Origin: Maricurvus nonylphenolicus
GTDB taxonomy: Bacteria; Pseudomonadota; Gammaproteobacteria; Pseudomonadales; Cellvibrionaceae
Assembly: GCF_042854845.1 (NCBI RefSeq)
Contig: NZ_AP031498.1
Span: forward strand, 4,092,001 to 4,156,000
Direction: 5' to 3'
Length of the DNA stretch: 64,000 nt
Made by a program: the position numbers and the translations under genes. Of this stretch, positions 34,875 to 43,074 are shown one piece after another. The notes under the pieces are model-generated. The model saw only the letters and a program-made list of their open reading frames with translations, was not told the DNA's origin and made no database searches. Within the stretch, counting starts at the first letter, position 1; each line of letters starts with the position of its first letter.

Positions 34875-34958
34875 ACATAACGCCGCGGTTTGGGGCTGAC
34901 ATGGAGCGCCAGCGGAATGGCAGTCCCAGCCGAAGGCGACAACACCGCCTTGTTAAAA
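34875..34958 (-). repeat. attC site 7 (first in array)
   Basis: R'' TTTTAAC at 34952-34958, R' GTTATGT at 34875-34881, 84 bases. L'' AAGGCGGTGTTG pairs with L' CAAACCGCGGC with an extrahelical base. Confidence 0.87.
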
Positions 34959-34961
34959 GTT

Positions 34962-35393
34962 TTACTTAACTACAGGGCCGATATCCATACCATCATATGA
35001 ATCAAGACCAAACTCATGGGCAAACATATACAATTCATCGTTTCTAGCATCAAGTGACTTAGGCGAATGTGTTTCTATACGCTCTACATGAAGCCAGAAC
35101 GTATCAGGCTCAGTCGGATCATCTTTATCAGATAGATAAATTTCTACAAAAGTATACCCCTTCGAAACCAAGGCACTCTTAGCCTCTTCAAGCTTTGAAG
35201 GCTCACTGTGCGTAAAGAAGTAACCCCACAACATATCTGCGGAAGTATTCCAGTCAGTATTTACACGGATATTTGCAAACATCTCTTCCAGCTGATCAAT
35301 GTGTATATTTTTCCCAGGTATTTCAGACATCCATTTCGCTCCTGCATATAGGCAGATCATTAAGGTGAGTAGTATTGCAACTATGAATTTCAT
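34962..35393 (-). CDS. RraB-like domain protein with N-terminal membrane anchor (first cassette)
   Basis: A 143-residue protein: hydrophobic anchor or signal (about 2-20, FIVAILLTLMICLYAGAKW) followed by a domain resembling RNase E inhibitor RraB (DMLWGYFFTHSEPSKLEEAKSALVSKGY, then FGLDSYDGMDIGPV at the end, matching the FG-x2-YDGWE motif). The membrane anchor makes direct RNase E inhibition doubtful. The leading-edge box GTTAAAA is six bases before the ATG, so this is the array's first cassette. Expression from an upstream array promoter is expected but none was recognised. Confidence 0.65.
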   Translation of the reverse strand: MKFIVAILLTLMICLYAGAKWMSEIPGKNIHIDQLEEMFANIRVNTDWNTSADMLWGYFFTHSEPSKLEEAKSALVSKGYTFVEIYLSDKDDPTEPDTFWLHVERIETHSPKSLDARNDELYMFAHEFGLDSYDGMDIGPVVK

Positions 35394-35414
35394 GGATCTT
35401 TTAACAGCTTATTC

Positions 35415-35454
35415 TACGTCACGGTAACGTGTTTAATTACGTCACCATGACGTA
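35415..35454. repeat. Hairpin 1 with shared loop
   Basis: TACGTCACGGTAACG and CGTCACCATGACGTA pair at 13 of 15 positions around the loop TGTTTAATTA. The loop and its flanking ACG/CGT are identical to those of hairpin 2 while the outer stem differs. Confidence 0.75.
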
Positions 35455-35513
35455 TAACTCCAAAATCAGAATTCCAACCTAATCGAATTCCTTCGCCCTT
35501 TCAACAACTTATC

Positions 35514-35567
35514 TGCTAGCGTTTACTAACTGACGTGTTTAATTACGTCAGTTAGTAAACGCTAGCA
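35514..35567. repeat. Hairpin 2 with shared loop
   Basis: A perfect 22-base stem (35514-35535 with 35546-35567, starting TGCTAGCGTTTACTAAC) around the same loop TGTTTAATTA as hairpin 1. The 18 bases ACGTGTTTAATTACGTCA are common to both. Confidence 0.85.
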
Positions 35568-35712
35568 AAAACGAATAGACACTCGACTAAGATCACATTT
35601 TTTATAACTTGATTTATGTAGCACGCCACCAACGTGCCACAAAAACCGACGCCGGTTTTTGTGATATTTCTACACATCAGTAAAGTTGCCAACTCAGCAT
35701 AATTTCAGCGCA

Positions 35713-35748
35713 CAAAAAAACCGAAGTCTTACGACTTCGGTTTTTTAT
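35713..35748. terminator. Intrinsic terminator after thiolase
   Basis: ACCGAAGTC-TTAC-GACTTCGGT with A and T tracts on either side, about 35 bases beyond the thiolase stop at 35780; usable in both directions. Confidence 0.88.
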
Positions 35749-35779
35749 TTTACAACGCTCAATCAACGCTAAGCGATAA

Positions 35780-36958
35780 TCAAACCCGCTCAATCGCAAT
35801 CGACGTCGCTTCACCACCACCAATACACAGGCTGGCAACACCTTTGGTTTTGCCATGGGTTTCCAAAGCTGCCAACAGAGTTACCATTATGCGAGCGCCG
35901 GAAGCACCCAGTGGGTGACCCAGGGCACAGGCACCACCGTGAACATTGATTTTGTTGTGTGGAATCTTTAACTCTTCCATCGCTGCCATGGTTACCACAG
36001 CAAAGGCTTCGTTAACTTCCCACAGATCAACGTCGTCAGCAGTCCAACCGGATTTCTCCAAAGTCTTCTGCATGGCGCCAACAGGCGCAGTGGTAAACCA
36101 CTCGGGCTCTTGGGCGTTTTGGGCGTGGGCGCGAATGACGGCCAATACTTTAACGCCGCGTTTTTCAGCTTCGCTTTGACGCATCAATACCAGCGCTGCC
36201 GCACCATCGGAAATGGAGCTGGCGTTTGCGGCGGTGATGGTGCCGTCTTTTTTGAAGGCTGGCTTCAGCGCCGGGATTTTATCCGGGCGGGCATTACCTG
36301 GCTGCTCGTCGGTATCCACGGTGACTTCACCCTTACGGGTTGAGATAGTCATCGGGGTGATTTCACGCTTGAAGTTACCGGCTTCAATCGCCGCATTGGC
36401 GCGTGCGAGTGATTCAATGGCGTACTCGTCCTGCTTTTCGCGGCTAAAGCTGTACTTGTCGGCGCAGACTTCACCAAAGCTGCCCATAGGGCCGCCGGTG
36501 TAGGCATCTTGCAGGCCGTCGAGGAACATATGGTCGTAGATTTCGCCATGGCCCATACGGAAGCCACTACGGGCTTTTTGCAGCATGTACGGGGCATTAC
36601 TCATGCTTTCCATACCGCCAGCGACGACAACATCTGCGCTGCCAGCCAAAATGGCATCGTGGCCCATCATGACGGTTTTCATACCAGAGCCACACACCTT
36701 ATTTACGGTGGTGGTAGGTACATGTTTGGGGATGCCGGCGCCCAAGGCTGCCTGGCGGGCCGGGGCCTGCTTAAGGCCTGCGGGCAGAACACAGCCCATT
36801 AGTACTTCATCAACCGCCTCAGGCTCCAGACCAGCATCGGCCAGGGCGCCTTTGATGGCCTGGGCACCCAGTGCCGGTGCGGTTACAGCACTTAAACTAC
36901 CTTGCATGCCACCCATGGGGGTACGGGCAATGCCGACTATGACTACAGGATCATTCAT
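35780..36958 (-). CDS. Acetyl-CoA C-acetyltransferase (thiolase, AtoB/PhaA-like)
   Basis: A 392-residue biosynthetic-type thiolase. Acyl-binding Cys is in NKVCGSGMK (about residue 89), the active His in GGACALGHPLGASGAR and the second Cys in SLCIGGGEA; NEAFAV is intact. The overall sequence looks like acetoacetyl-CoA thiolases of ketogenesis, PHB or mevalonate pathways. No phaB or mevalonate gene adjoins it, so its pathway is open. It forms a single-gene unit between the array flank and lemA. Confidence 0.92.
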   Translation of the reverse strand: MNDPVVIVGIARTPMGGMQGSLSAVTAPALGAQAIKGALADAGLEPEAVDEVLMGCVLPAGLKQAPARQAALGAGIPKHVPTTTVNKVCGSGMKTVMMGHDAILAGSADVVVAGGMESMSNAPYMLQKARSGFRMGHGEIYDHMFLDGLQDAYTGGPMGSFGEVCADKYSFSREKQDEYAIESLARANAAIEAGNFKREITPMTISTRKGEVTVDTDEQPGNARPDKIPALKPAFKKDGTITAANASSISDGAAALVLMRQSEAEKRGVKVLAVIRAHAQNAQEPEWFTTAPVGAMQKTLEKSGWTADDVDLWEVNEAFAVVTMAAMEELKIPHNKINVHGGACALGHPLGASGARIMVTLLAALETHGKTKGVASLCIGGGEATSIAIERV

Positions 36959-37204
36959 CTTACTTACTCTTAGGTTTTGCAGCCCTTTATTGATTTAGTA
37001 TGTATGGGCTTAATTGAGTCATGCGTGCACGATATCCATTATAACCCCACCTCCAGCCTGCTGATACCACCTAATCGCTCAGAACGGAAGGCGAAAACGG
37101 TCACAATCACCCAACACTGGCCGTAGATTGAGCAGTAGAGAAGGGTTTATCGCCGCGGAATCCATGCTAGTATTTTTCTTTTTCGATCTGACAGGGATAC
37201 TCAT

Positions 37205-37801
37205 ATGGACATTTCCACTATCGTTATGTGGATTATCATTGCCGCTATCGTGTTTTACGTAATCGGTATCTACAACAAGCTGGTTGCCCTGAAAAACCGC
37301 TTTGAAAACGCCTTCTCGCAAATTGAAGTACAACTGAAACGCCGCTACGACCTGATCCCCAACCTGGTGGAAACGGCCAAAGGCTATTTGAAGCACGAAA
37401 GTGAAACCCTGGAAGCGGTAATTGCCGCCCGTAATAGCGCCATGGCTGGCCTGAAGGCTGCCTCGGCAGATCCCGGCAGCAGCGCCGCCATGACCCAACT
37501 CGGTGGTGCCGAAGGTGTTCTGGGCCAGGCCCTGGGTCGCTTGAATGTGGTCATGGAAGCCTACCCGGATCTGAAAGCCAACCAGAATATGATGCAGCTA
37601 TCTGAAGAGCTGACCAGCACCGAGAACAAGGTAGCCTTCTCGCGCCAGGCCTTTAACGATGCGGTAACCGCTTACAACACCTACAAGCAGAGCTTCCCAC
37701 CGGTGGTACTGGCCAATACCTTTGGCCACAGCCAGGATGCCAGTCTGCTGGAATTTGAAGATTCTGCCGAGATTCAAGCCGCGCCTAAAATCTCCTTCTA
37801 A
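37205..37801 (+). CDS. lemA: LemA family protein
   Basis: A 198-residue protein with an N-terminal membrane helix (about 7-23, WIIIAAIVFYVIGIYN) and the LemA helical bundle: YNKLVALKNRFENAFSQIEVQLKRRYDLIPNLVE, then ENKVAFSRQAFNDAVTAYN. LemA proteins are commonly paired with an M48-type protease, as here (33 bases downstream), and are thought to act together at the cell envelope. Precise function unknown. Confidence 0.92.
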   Translation: MDISTIVMWIIIAAIVFYVIGIYNKLVALKNRFENAFSQIEVQLKRRYDLIPNLVETAKGYLKHESETLEAVIAARNSAMAGLKAASADPGSSAAMTQLGGAEGVLGQALGRLNVVMEAYPDLKANQNMMQLSEELTSTENKVAFSRQAFNDAVTAYNTYKQSFPPVVLANTFGHSQDASLLEFEDSAEIQAAPKISF

Positions 37802-37834
37802 CACCTACCTTACTTCCGCACAGGATTGCCGGGC

Positions 37835-39757
37835 ATGGCCATGGATTTCTTTCAACATCAGGACCAGGCCCGGCGCAATACGCTGTGGCTGGTTTTACTC
37901 TTGGCATTGGCGGTGATCAGCCTGATCTTGATCACCACCGCCTTTGTCACCTTCTTTATTTACTACTTCCAATACGGTAACTCGGCCCACCTCAAAGCCT
38001 TTGAGCAAGGTACCGATATCTTTACGATTGCCGCACAGATTCTTACATGGGAATTACTCTCGGTAATCAGCCTATCTATTGTGGGTATTGTCGGGTTAGC
38101 CAGTGCTTACAAATGGTTGCAGCTACGCGGTGGCGGCCAAGCCATTGCCGAATCTATGGGCGGACGCCTGCTTAACACCTGCACCCGTGATGCTGACGAA
38201 CGCAAGGTCCTGAACGTGGTAGAAGAAATGGCCATTGCTTCCGGCACTCCGGTACCGCCGGTGTATTTGCTGGAAGAAGACAGCATTAACGCCTTTGCCG
38301 CGGGCTACCAACCCCAGGACGCGGTAATTGGTGTTACCCGCGGTTGTATTCAATTATTAAATCGCGATGAACTGCAAGGTGTGATGGCCCATGAATTCAG
38401 CCATATCCTGCACGGTGATATGCGCCTGAATATTCGTTTGATCGGCATTCTGCACGGCATATTGGTGATCGGCCTATTGGGCCAATTGTTATTGCGCGGT
38501 AGCATGCATCGCACCGCTTACAGCATGGGGACCAGCCGCCGTAATAATAACCAGGGTGGCATTATGGCAATCGGCATTGGCCTGATGGTAATTGGTTATG
38601 CCGGTACATTTTTTGGCAACATCATTAAAGCCGCTGTCAGCCGTCAGCGCGAATTTTTAGCCGATGCCTCTGCCGTACAATTTACCCGTAACCCTACCGG
38701 CATCAGTGGTGCATTAAAAAAAATTGGTGGCTATAAACCCGGTTCACAACTGCATCACGCCAATGCAGCAGAATTTAGCCATCTGTACTTTGGTCAGGGT
38801 ATTAAAGCCGGGTTTAGCAGTTTGATGGCAACTCACCCACCGCTGCCCGTTCGCATCAAACGCATTGAACCCAACTGGCAGGGGGAGTTTCCACAGGTTT
38901 CCGCTCCAAGTAGCGCGGATACAGCAGCGGGGATTTCCCAATTTGCCGCAACCGAAAGCACGCAACCCACGACAGGTTTTGATCAGGCGATAGAATCCAT
39001 TGGTCAACCCACTCCCCAGCATGTTGACCACGCACAAGCGTTACTCTCGGCGTTGCCAGAAGCACTTAACACGGCCGCACACGAACCTTTTTCAGCTCGC
39101 GCACTGGTCTATGGATTATTACTGAGTGACAACGCCAAGGTACAAGAGCAGCAATTAGCAAGTTTAAAACAGGGTGCACACCCGGTTGTGTTTAAACACT
39201 TTATGGCGCTTTTGGATGAAATGCTGACGCTTGATCCCCGCCACCGCTTGCCTCTGGTTGAATTGGCCATTCCAGCTCTTAAATCTCTATCGCCAAAGCA
39301 GTATGAAGTGTTTAAACGTAATGTGATTGGCCTTATTAAAGCTGATGGCAAGGTATGTTTAAAAGAGTGGGCAATCTATCGGATTTTATTGCACAACCTG
39401 GAACCTACGCCCCACCAACCGGCAACCCGTTCTATTCAAAATTCAGTAACGGCCTGTCAGATGCTGTTGAGTTTGCTGGCGCACAACAGTCAGGATTCGC
39501 AGCAAGCGTTTAATGCGGGAATGTCTGCCCTGTCATTGCAGGCGCCTCTATTGCCCTTGGATAAAGTTGCACTGCCGAGTGTTGATGCGGCGTTAAAGCG
39601 TTTGAACCAGCTTAAGCCGTTGCAAAAACCTTTACTGCTAAAAGCTATTGGTCAATGTATTAACAGTGACCAGAAAGTGACGGTGACCGAAGCGGAATTG
39701 TTTAGGGCTATTGCGGACAGCTTGAACTGTCCTGTGCCGCCTATGGTGGTTGGATAA
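37835..39757 (+). CDS. M48-family membrane metalloprotease with C-terminal extension
   Basis: A 640-residue protein. Two membrane helices at about 15-45 and 72-95, then the HtpX-like zinc site HEFSH (in VMAHEFSHILHGDMRL), two further helices, and the third ligand in RQREFLADASAVQF. After about residue 350 a long soluble extension (KADGKVCLKEWAIYRILLHNL and SDQKVTVTEAELFRAIADSL) looks like two TerB-like helical repeats. HtpX itself is only about 290 residues. The ATG at 37835 follows AGGA at nine bases; an upstream TTG is less likely. Cotranscribed with lemA. Confidence 0.88.
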   Translation: MAMDFFQHQDQARRNTLWLVLLLALAVISLILITTAFVTFFIYYFQYGNSAHLKAFEQGTDIFTIAAQILTWELLSVISLSIVGIVGLASAYKWLQLRGGGQAIAESMGGRLLNTCTRDADERKVLNVVEEMAIASGTPVPPVYLLEEDSINAFAAGYQPQDAVIGVTRGCIQLLNRDELQGVMAHEFSHILHGDMRLNIRLIGILHGILVIGLLGQLLLRGSMHRTAYSMGTSRRNNNQGGIMAIGIGLMVIGYAGTFFGNIIKAAVSRQREFLADASAVQFTRNPTGISGALKKIGGYKPGSQLHHANAAEFSHLYFGQGIKAGFSSLMATHPPLPVRIKRIEPNWQGEFPQVSAPSSADTAAGISQFAATESTQPTTGFDQAIESIGQPTPQHVDHAQALLSALPEALNTAAHEPFSARALVYGLLLSDNAKVQEQQLASLKQGAHPVVFKHFMALLDEMLTLDPRHRLPLVELAIPALKSLSPKQYEVFKRNVIGLIKADGKVCLKEWAIYRILLHNLEPTPHQPATRSIQNSVTACQMLLSLLAHNSQDSQQAFNAGMSALSLQAPLLPLDKVALPSVDAALKRLNQLKPLQKPLLLKAIGQCINSDQKVTVTEAELFRAIADSLNCPVPPMVVG

Positions 39758-39780
39758 ACTAAATCTGTGGGCTAAAACAA

Positions 39781-39815
39781 AAACGGGGTCTGACCCAATG
39801 GGTCAGACCCCGTTT
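39781..39815. repeat. GGGGTCTGACCC palindrome, copy 1
   Basis: Perfect 16-base arms (AAACGGGGTCTGACCC) around the loop AAT, between convergent genes, where it may double as a terminator. The same core recurs at 41803-41829 and 47273-47303. Confidence 0.85.
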
Positions 39816-39842
39816 AACATTCAGCTTTAAGAGATTAAATCG

Positions 39843-40460
39843 TCAATCGACGTAGACCGGGCCCATGCCCATGCCCCAGACAATCACAGATCCCACTCGA
39901 ACAATAACCATCAGTACCAGACCTACGGTTACTACCGAGCTGGCGTACATGAAAGCGCGCTCTTTAGGGATGTTCATTAAAATGGGGATACCTTCGTATA
40001 CCAGATACACTGAGTAACAACCTGCAACAATAGTCGCTAGCGCGTTAACCCAAATATCCGGGTAGACACCAAAGATGCCCGCCAGGAAAACCGGCGTGGT
40101 GACGTACACGGCCAAGGCAGTGCCTTCGTAGTGGCGACGATCTTCATCGTCTTCTACACCGTAGGTGCGAGCCATCCAATTGATAAACTCACCGAAAATA
40201 TAAACCCCCGCTAATAGAGCCACATAGGTAGCCGCGCATAAAGTCATTGCGCTTGCCGGTGTCAGGCGAACAGCTTCTCCGCTACCAACACTCCAGCCAA
40301 TTTGGGTGACTCCGTAATAAAAGGCGATGGTCGGGATTAATGCCAGCAGAGGAACGTGGCTGAGAAAGACTTGCAAGAACGAATGACGCTCGTTACGGAT
40401 GGCTTTCCACTCACTATCTGGGTGAAGCATAATGCCCAAGGTATGTTCCAAAATAGCCAT
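39843..40460 (-). CDS. Yip1-family integral membrane protein
   Basis: A 205-residue protein with five hydrophobic helices; EHTLGIMLHPDSEWKAIRNE at the start is the usual Yip1-domain opening (W-x-x-I followed by helices). ATG at 40460 follows GGAG at six bases; a longer frame upstream lacks this. Function of bacterial members is unknown. Stand-alone gene divergent from cysK. Confidence 0.85.
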   Translation of the reverse strand: MAILEHTLGIMLHPDSEWKAIRNERHSFLQVFLSHVPLLALIPTIAFYYGVTQIGWSVGSGEAVRLTPASAMTLCAATYVALLAGVYIFGEFINWMARTYGVEDDEDRRHYEGTALAVYVTTPVFLAGIFGVYPDIWVNALATIVAGCYSVYLVYEGIPILMNIPKERAFMYASSVVTVGLVLMVIVRVGSVIVWGMGMGPVYVD

Positions 40461-40774
40461 ACAACACTCCGTTATCATTATGATTTTTCGGGATCTATGA
40501 CCACCTTTGACATAGCAAATCGTAGTAAAAAGCCCCGAGTACACTTTGAGTATTAATAAAGCTGGGTGCGCTGGCCAATAAGTTTTCGGAGTTATGACCT
40601 TCCTGTTAATTCTAAATTTGAATATACGAGGAATACCCTTATAAAACAGGGGGTTTAGCCTACCCCCTTTTGCAAAGGCCTTGCCCTGACTGGTATTTTC
40701 CGGTTCAATCGACCTTTTTACCCACGGGCAATCCGCCCTATTTCCCCCTATTTTCTGCGTGCAAGGAGCCCGCG
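40461..40774. other. Intergenic stretch before cysK with leader hairpin
   Basis: 314 bases without a gene. Holds the Yip1 promoter region and, at 40648-40671, a terminator-like hairpin about 100 bases before the cysK start. Confidence 0.5.
40648..40671 (+). terminator. Terminator-like hairpin in cysK leader
   Basis: AGGGGGT-TTAGCCT-ACCCCCT followed by TTT. It lies upstream of cysK on its strand with no gene between it and the preceding divergent gene, so it could attenuate cysK transcription or end a short leader RNA. Confidence 0.5.
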
Positions 40775-41743
40775 ATGAGCCAGATTTTCGAAGATAACTC
40801 CCAAACCATAGGCCGCACGCCACTGGTTAAACTTAACCGCCTGACCGACAAAAATGTCTATGTAAAGCTGGAGTCCCGTAACCCAGCCACATCGGTCAAG
40901 TGCCGTATTGGCGCCAATATGATCTGGGACGCTGAAAAGAATGGCACCTTAAAGCCTGGCATGACCGTAGTGGAGCCCACCAGCGGCAATACCGGCATTG
41001 CCCTGGCCTTCGTCTGTGCTTCCCGCGGCTACAAGCTGGTGCTGACCATGCCTAATACCATGAGCCTGGAACGCCGTAAGCTGATTAAGGCTCTCGGCGC
41101 AGAACTGGAGCTAACCCCGGGCGAGAAAGGCATGAATGGCGCCATTGCCAAGGCCGAGGAAATCGCCGCTAAAGACCCGAGCAACACCTTTATGCCGCGC
41201 CAGTTTGACAACCCGGCTAACCCGCAGATTCACGAGCAAACCACTGGCCCGGAAATCTGGAACGATACCGATGGCAATATTGATATCTTTGTTGCCGGCG
41301 TGGGTACCGGAGGCACCCTGACCGGTGTTGCCCGCTATATTAAAGAAACCCAAGGCAAGGCCATTGAAGCCATTGCCATCGAACCCACCTCCTCCACCAT
41401 TATTAGCGCCGGCCTGAAGGGTGAAGAGCCCACTCACGCCCCACACAAGATTCAGGGTATTGGTGCGGGCTTCCTGCCGAAAAATCTGGATATGAGCCTG
41501 GTGGATAGCTGTGAACAAGTCGGCAATGAAGAAGCCATGGAGTACGCCCACCGCCTGATGAAGGAAGAAGGCATTCTGGCGGGTATTTCCAGTGGTGCAG
41601 CAGTAGCAGCTGCCATTCGTGTGGCGGAGAAGCCTGAGAATGCAGGCAAGACCATTGTGACTGTATTGCCTGATTCTGGTGAGCGCTACCTGTCTAGTCC
41701 GTTGTTTGCCGAAGCCTTTACCGAGAAAGAGTTAGAGCAGTAA
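40775..41743 (+). CDS. cysK: Cysteine synthase A (O-acetylserine sulfhydrylase)
   Basis: A 322-residue PLP enzyme making cysteine from O-acetylserine and sulfide. The opening SQIFEDNSQTIGRTPLVKLNRL, the PLP lysine in TSVKCRIGANMIWDAEK, the substrate loop EPTSGNTGIALAF and the phosphate-binding GVGTGGTLTG match E. coli CysK (323 residues) closely, including the ending FTEKELEQ. The ATG at 40775 follows AAGGAG; the longer frame from 40670 is not needed. Confidence 0.96.
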   Translation: MSQIFEDNSQTIGRTPLVKLNRLTDKNVYVKLESRNPATSVKCRIGANMIWDAEKNGTLKPGMTVVEPTSGNTGIALAFVCASRGYKLVLTMPNTMSLERRKLIKALGAELELTPGEKGMNGAIAKAEEIAAKDPSNTFMPRQFDNPANPQIHEQTTGPEIWNDTDGNIDIFVAGVGTGGTLTGVARYIKETQGKAIEAIAIEPTSSTIISAGLKGEEPTHAPHKIQGIGAGFLPKNLDMSLVDSCEQVGNEEAMEYAHRLMKEEGILAGISSGAAVAAAIRVAEKPENAGKTIVTVLPDSGERYLSSPLFAEAFTEKELEQ

Positions 41744-41751
41744 TTCAACGT

Positions 41752-41829
41752 TGGGGTCCGACCCCAGGGCTGGCACAAGCTTTCACTAGGTATCACAGAA
41801 ATGGGATCTGACCCGCAGGGTCAGACCCC
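41752..41829. repeat. GGGGTC-type palindromes, degenerate pair
   Basis: TGGGGTCCGACCCCA at 41752-41766 and GGGATCTGACCC/GGGTCAGACCCC at 41803-41829 flank 36 bases. The second is copy 2 of the palindrome at 39781 and 47273 with one arm mutated; the first is a shortened relative. Confidence 0.75.
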
Positions 41830-41832
41830 GGA

Positions 41833-41870
41833 CATAAAAAAACCGAAGCATGGGCTTCGGTTTTTTTATG
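41833..41870. terminator. Bidirectional terminator between cysK and sspB
   Basis: A near-perfect 38-base dyad: CATAAAAAAACCGAAGC, loop ATG, then GCTTCGGTTTTTTTATG. Confidence 0.92.
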
Positions 41871-41884
41871 TCTCATGACCTTAC

Positions 41885-42283
41885 TTACTTTACGACCCGC
41901 AAGCTCGGACGCGGCTTATCACCTTCCGGCGGCTCGGTTGGCTCTGGCGGCTCCGGATCAACTTCAGGCTCCGGCTCAAAGATCATACCCTGACCGTTTT
42001 CCTTGGCATAAATACCCAGAACACCGGCATAAGGCACGTAGATATCGGTAGGAAGGCCACCAAAGCGGGCATTAAAACTTACCGCACCGTCTTCAACCAG
42101 CAGACCACGAATGGCGGAGGGGGCAACATTAAGCACAATCTGACCGTCCTTATTCACATGCTCAACCGGCACCTGAACGTTTTTGGCATGGGCATCCACT
42201 AACAGGTAGGGAGTGCAGTCGTTATCAACAATCCACTCATAGATAGCGCGGATCATATAAGGGCGGCTGGATGTCATCGCCAT
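41885..42283 (-). CDS. sspB: ClpXP protease specificity-enhancing factor SspB
   Basis: A 132-residue ClpXP adaptor that delivers ssrA-tagged proteins. TSSRPYMIRAIYEWIVDNDCTPYLLVDA is the typical start of the substrate-binding domain and FNARFGGLPTDIYVPYAGVLGIYAKENG its end; a Glu/Pro-rich linker leads to the ClpX-binding tail RPSLRVVK. The start at 42283 (MAMTSSRP) was chosen from family length. Downstream of sspA, with a terminator-like hairpin between. Confidence 0.93.
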   Translation of the reverse strand: MAMTSSRPYMIRAIYEWIVDNDCTPYLLVDAHAKNVQVPVEHVNKDGQIVLNVAPSAIRGLLVEDGAVSFNARFGGLPTDIYVPYAGVLGIYAKENGQGMIFEPEPEVDPEPPEPTEPPEGDKPRPSLRVVK

Positions 42284-42354
42284 AGAATTATTAAGCTCCA
42301 TCATTCTGGCATGAAAGGTCACATGCATTGTCATATGTGAGAACACGCGACAAT

Positions 42355-42377
42355 AAAAAGGGGTGACATGTCACCCC
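42355..42377 (-). terminator. Hairpin between sspA and sspB
   Basis: GGGGTGAC-AT-GTCACCCC followed on the minus strand by five T, 17 bases past the sspA stop. It probably lowers read-through into sspB. Confidence 0.75.
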
Positions 42378-42393
42378 TCCCTGGAAACTCACC

Positions 42394-43026
42394 TTAGAGG
42401 CGCATTTCCTTTTCAAATTCCGTCAGGCTTTCCTGGAAAGACTCACGTTCAAACAGACGGTCCATGTAATCCAGCAGCGGCTTGGATTGCTTGGTTTTCG
42501 GCAGTTTGATGTCCAGCGCTTCCAGACGCCACAGGATAGGTGCCATAGCACAGTCCACAATGGTGAACTCTTCGCTCATAAAGAAAGGCATTTCAGTGAA
42601 AATCGGAGCTACTGCCAACAGACTTTCTTTCAGTTCTTTACGGGCTTTGGCAACGGATTCCTTGTTCTTGCTGTTCAGAATCACATCTACCTTCGGGCTC
42701 CAGTCCTGCTCGATACGGTGCAGCCATAAACGGCTTTGCGCACGGGCAACCGGGTAAACCGGCAACAGTGGAGGATGAGGGAAACGTTCGTCCAGGTACT
42801 CCATCATCACCTTGGTTTCATACAGCGCTAAATCGCGGTCAACCAGGGTTGGCAGAGAATTGTACGGATTCAGTTCAGCCAATTCCTCTGGCTTGTTCTT
42901 TGGATCTACATCGATAATATCCACGGAAACGCCCTTTTCCGCCAGCACAATGCGGACACGATGGCTGTAATGATCACGGCCATCAGAAAAATACGTCATG
43001 GATGAGCGCTTAGCCACAACACCCAT
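42394..43026 (-). CDS. sspA: Stringent starvation protein A
   Basis: A 210-residue glutathione-S-transferase-fold, RNA-polymerase-associated protein. The N-terminal thioredoxin-like part (MTYFSDGRDHYSHRVRIVLAEKGV), the conserved NPYNSLPTLVDRDLALYETKVMMEYLDERFPHPPL region and the helical C-terminal domain are present. ATG at 43026 has GAGGTG six bases upstream, better than the GTG three codons earlier. Standard position downstream of the bc1 genes. Confidence 0.95.
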   Translation of the reverse strand: MGVVAKRSSMTYFSDGRDHYSHRVRIVLAEKGVSVDIIDVDPKNKPEELAELNPYNSLPTLVDRDLALYETKVMMEYLDERFPHPPLLPVYPVARAQSRLWLHRIEQDWSPKVDVILNSKNKESVAKARKELKESLLAVAPIFTEMPFFMSEEFTIVDCAMAPILWRLEALDIKLPKTKQSKPLLDYMDRLFERESFQESLTEFEKEMRL

Positions 43027-43074
43027 TAGCTTCACCTCAATTTTTACTAGTTAAAAACACAAAAGCAGAAACAC

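Larger units (their letters stand above)
31544..35405 (-). mobile_element. Integron gene-cassette array without integrase (CALIN), seven cassettes
   Basis: Seven single-gene cassettes, all read on the minus strand and separated by seven attC sites of 76-113 bases. Each attC runs from an R'' box (xxxTAAC) to an R' box (GTTAxxx). In a circular cassette these boxes must be complementary, and for every cassette the box at its leading edge is the exact reverse complement of the R'' box at its trailing edge: GTTAAAA/TTTTAAC, GTTATGT/ACATAAC, GTTAACC/GGTTAAC, GTTATGC/GCATAAC, GTTATGT/ACATAAC twice, GTTAAGC/GCTTAAC. No tyrosine recombinase gene is in the window, so the array is a cluster of attC sites lacking an integrase. 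The leading edge is at 35399-35405. Confidence 0.9.
35406..35779. other. Gene-free leading flank of the cassette array
   Basis: Where an attI site and integrase gene would be expected, no coding frame is found. The stretch holds two related hairpins (35415-35454, 35514-35567), a further perfect hairpin 35640-35665 (CACAAAAACCG/CGGTTTTTGTG) and the thiolase terminator. Confidence 0.6.

Noticed and set aside
35514..35567. Hairpin 2 as an attC or attI site
   Set aside because: It is too short and perfectly paired, lacks extrahelical bases and its AAC/GTT positions do not fit the R''/R' consensus.
40461..40823. N-terminal extension of the Yip1-family gene
   Set aside because: The extension is rare-codon, motif-free sequence; a good ribosome binding site precedes the ATG at 40460.
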